Shown in pieces: positions 12,143-12,417 of a DNA stretch of 12,417 bases. Within the stretch, counting starts at the first letter, position 1; each line of letters opens with the position of its first letter. Source of the stretch: DATAYA01 sp036272815 (GTDB taxonomy: Bacteria; Pseudomonadota; Alphaproteobacteria; Acetobacterales; Acetobacteraceae); NCBI GenBank assembly GCA_036272815.1, contig DATAYA010000207.1, positions 1 to 12,417 of the forward strand. Reading direction: 5' to 3'. The notes below the pieces were generated by a model that saw only the letters and a program-made list of their open reading frames with translations, made no database searches and had not been told where the DNA came from. A program made the position numbers and the translations under genes.

Positions 12143-12417
12143 ATGATGGATACCGGTCTGCGCCGCGGCGCCGCCTTCTCGGCCGGTTTGCACCTGCTGG
12201 TGGTGCTGGCGCTGCTGGTCTCGATCCCGTTCGCCCGGCCGCCGGAGCCGCCCGACACGTCGGCGATCACGATGGAGTTCGTGGGACCGCCGAAGCCGAT
12301 CCAGAAGGGCCAGGCACCGGCCGCGACGCCCGCCCCCGCGCCGGCGCCGGTCCCGACGAAGGCTCCGCCCGCCCCGACCCCGCCGACGAAAGCGCCGCCG
12401 AAGCCCTCGCCGCCGCT
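12143..12417 (+). CDS. tolA: TolA, N-terminal part (TonB-like energy transducer)
   Basis: This is the first 91 residues of a gene cut by the right edge. It begins MMDTGLRRGAAFSAGLHLLVV, with a membrane anchor at about residues 11-31 that contains SAGLHLLVVLALLV; this resembles the S-H-L pattern of TolA and TonB anchors that contacts TolQ. ITMEFVGPP follows, then a Pro/Ala/Lys-rich periplasmic stretch (repeated APAP and TKAPP motifs). Its position right after tolR makes TolA by far the best call; the C-terminal domain that contacts Pal and TolB lies outside. Two adjacent ATG codons (12143 and 12146) are possible starts. GAGG is 13 bases before the first and 16 before the second, both loose, so the exact start is uncertain by one codon. 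Confidence 0.88.
   Translation, partial: MMDTGLRRGAAFSAGLHLLVVLALLVSIPFARPPEPPDTSAITMEFVGPPKPIQKGQAPAATPAPAPAPVPTKAPPAPTPPTKAPPKPSPP

Noticed and set aside
7416..12417. Physical link of recombination genes with tol-pal as a possible new system
   Set aside because: The order yebC-ruvCAB-ybgC-tolQRA is common in alphaproteobacteria and needs no new explanation.

Overview
This is a very GC-rich window, almost certainly chromosomal DNA of an alphaproteobacterium. The order yebC, ruvC, ruvA, ruvB, ybgC, tolQ, tolR, tolA is typical of that class. I infer Rhodospirillales, probably Acetobacteraceae, from the look of the TolQ, glycosyltransferase and RTX-type proteins; this is recognition, not a search result.

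The left half (1-7223) is transcribed leftward. In transcription order it holds: a gentisate 1,2-dioxygenase-like bicupin (7223-6078); a small glycosyltransferase whose most plausible start overlaps the bicupin stop; an 80-base gap with a hairpin; a membrane acyltransferase of the AT3/OafA type (5140-3971); an MsbA-like ABC exporter joined to it by a one-base TGATG overlap (3971-2202); a 506-residue RTX-like calcium-binding protein (2170-650); a 165-base gap; and the N-terminal part of an EmrA/HlyD membrane-fusion protein leaving the window (484-1). The glycosyltransferase, acyltransferase, exporter and RTX-like protein could form an envelope or surface module: glycan made, acylated and exported, next to a probable secreted surface protein. 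The last gene has its own promoter-like signals and a perfect TetR-type palindrome, so it is probably the start of a separate drug-efflux unit.

The right half (7416-12417) is transcribed rightward as one tightly packed housekeeping operon. YebC is followed by the Holliday-junction genes ruvC, ruvA and ruvB, then the envelope genes ybgC, tolQ, tolR and the start of tolA. ruvC/ruvA, ruvA/ruvB and ruvB/ybgC share four-base GTGA overlaps, and five consecutive genes (ruvC to tolQ) start with GTG. The genes are canonical except that TolR carries a roughly 65-residue tail built of 10-residue repeats. The 192-base divergent gap between the halves (7224-7415) has a tandem direct repeat close to the bicupin start and no convincing promoter.

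I found no tRNA, rRNA, CRISPR, insertion sequence or phage gene. The points most worth checking are a probable CUG start codon for the glycosyltransferase, the four-gene surface module with a lysine-free and cysteine-free RTX-like protein, and the repetitive TolR tail.
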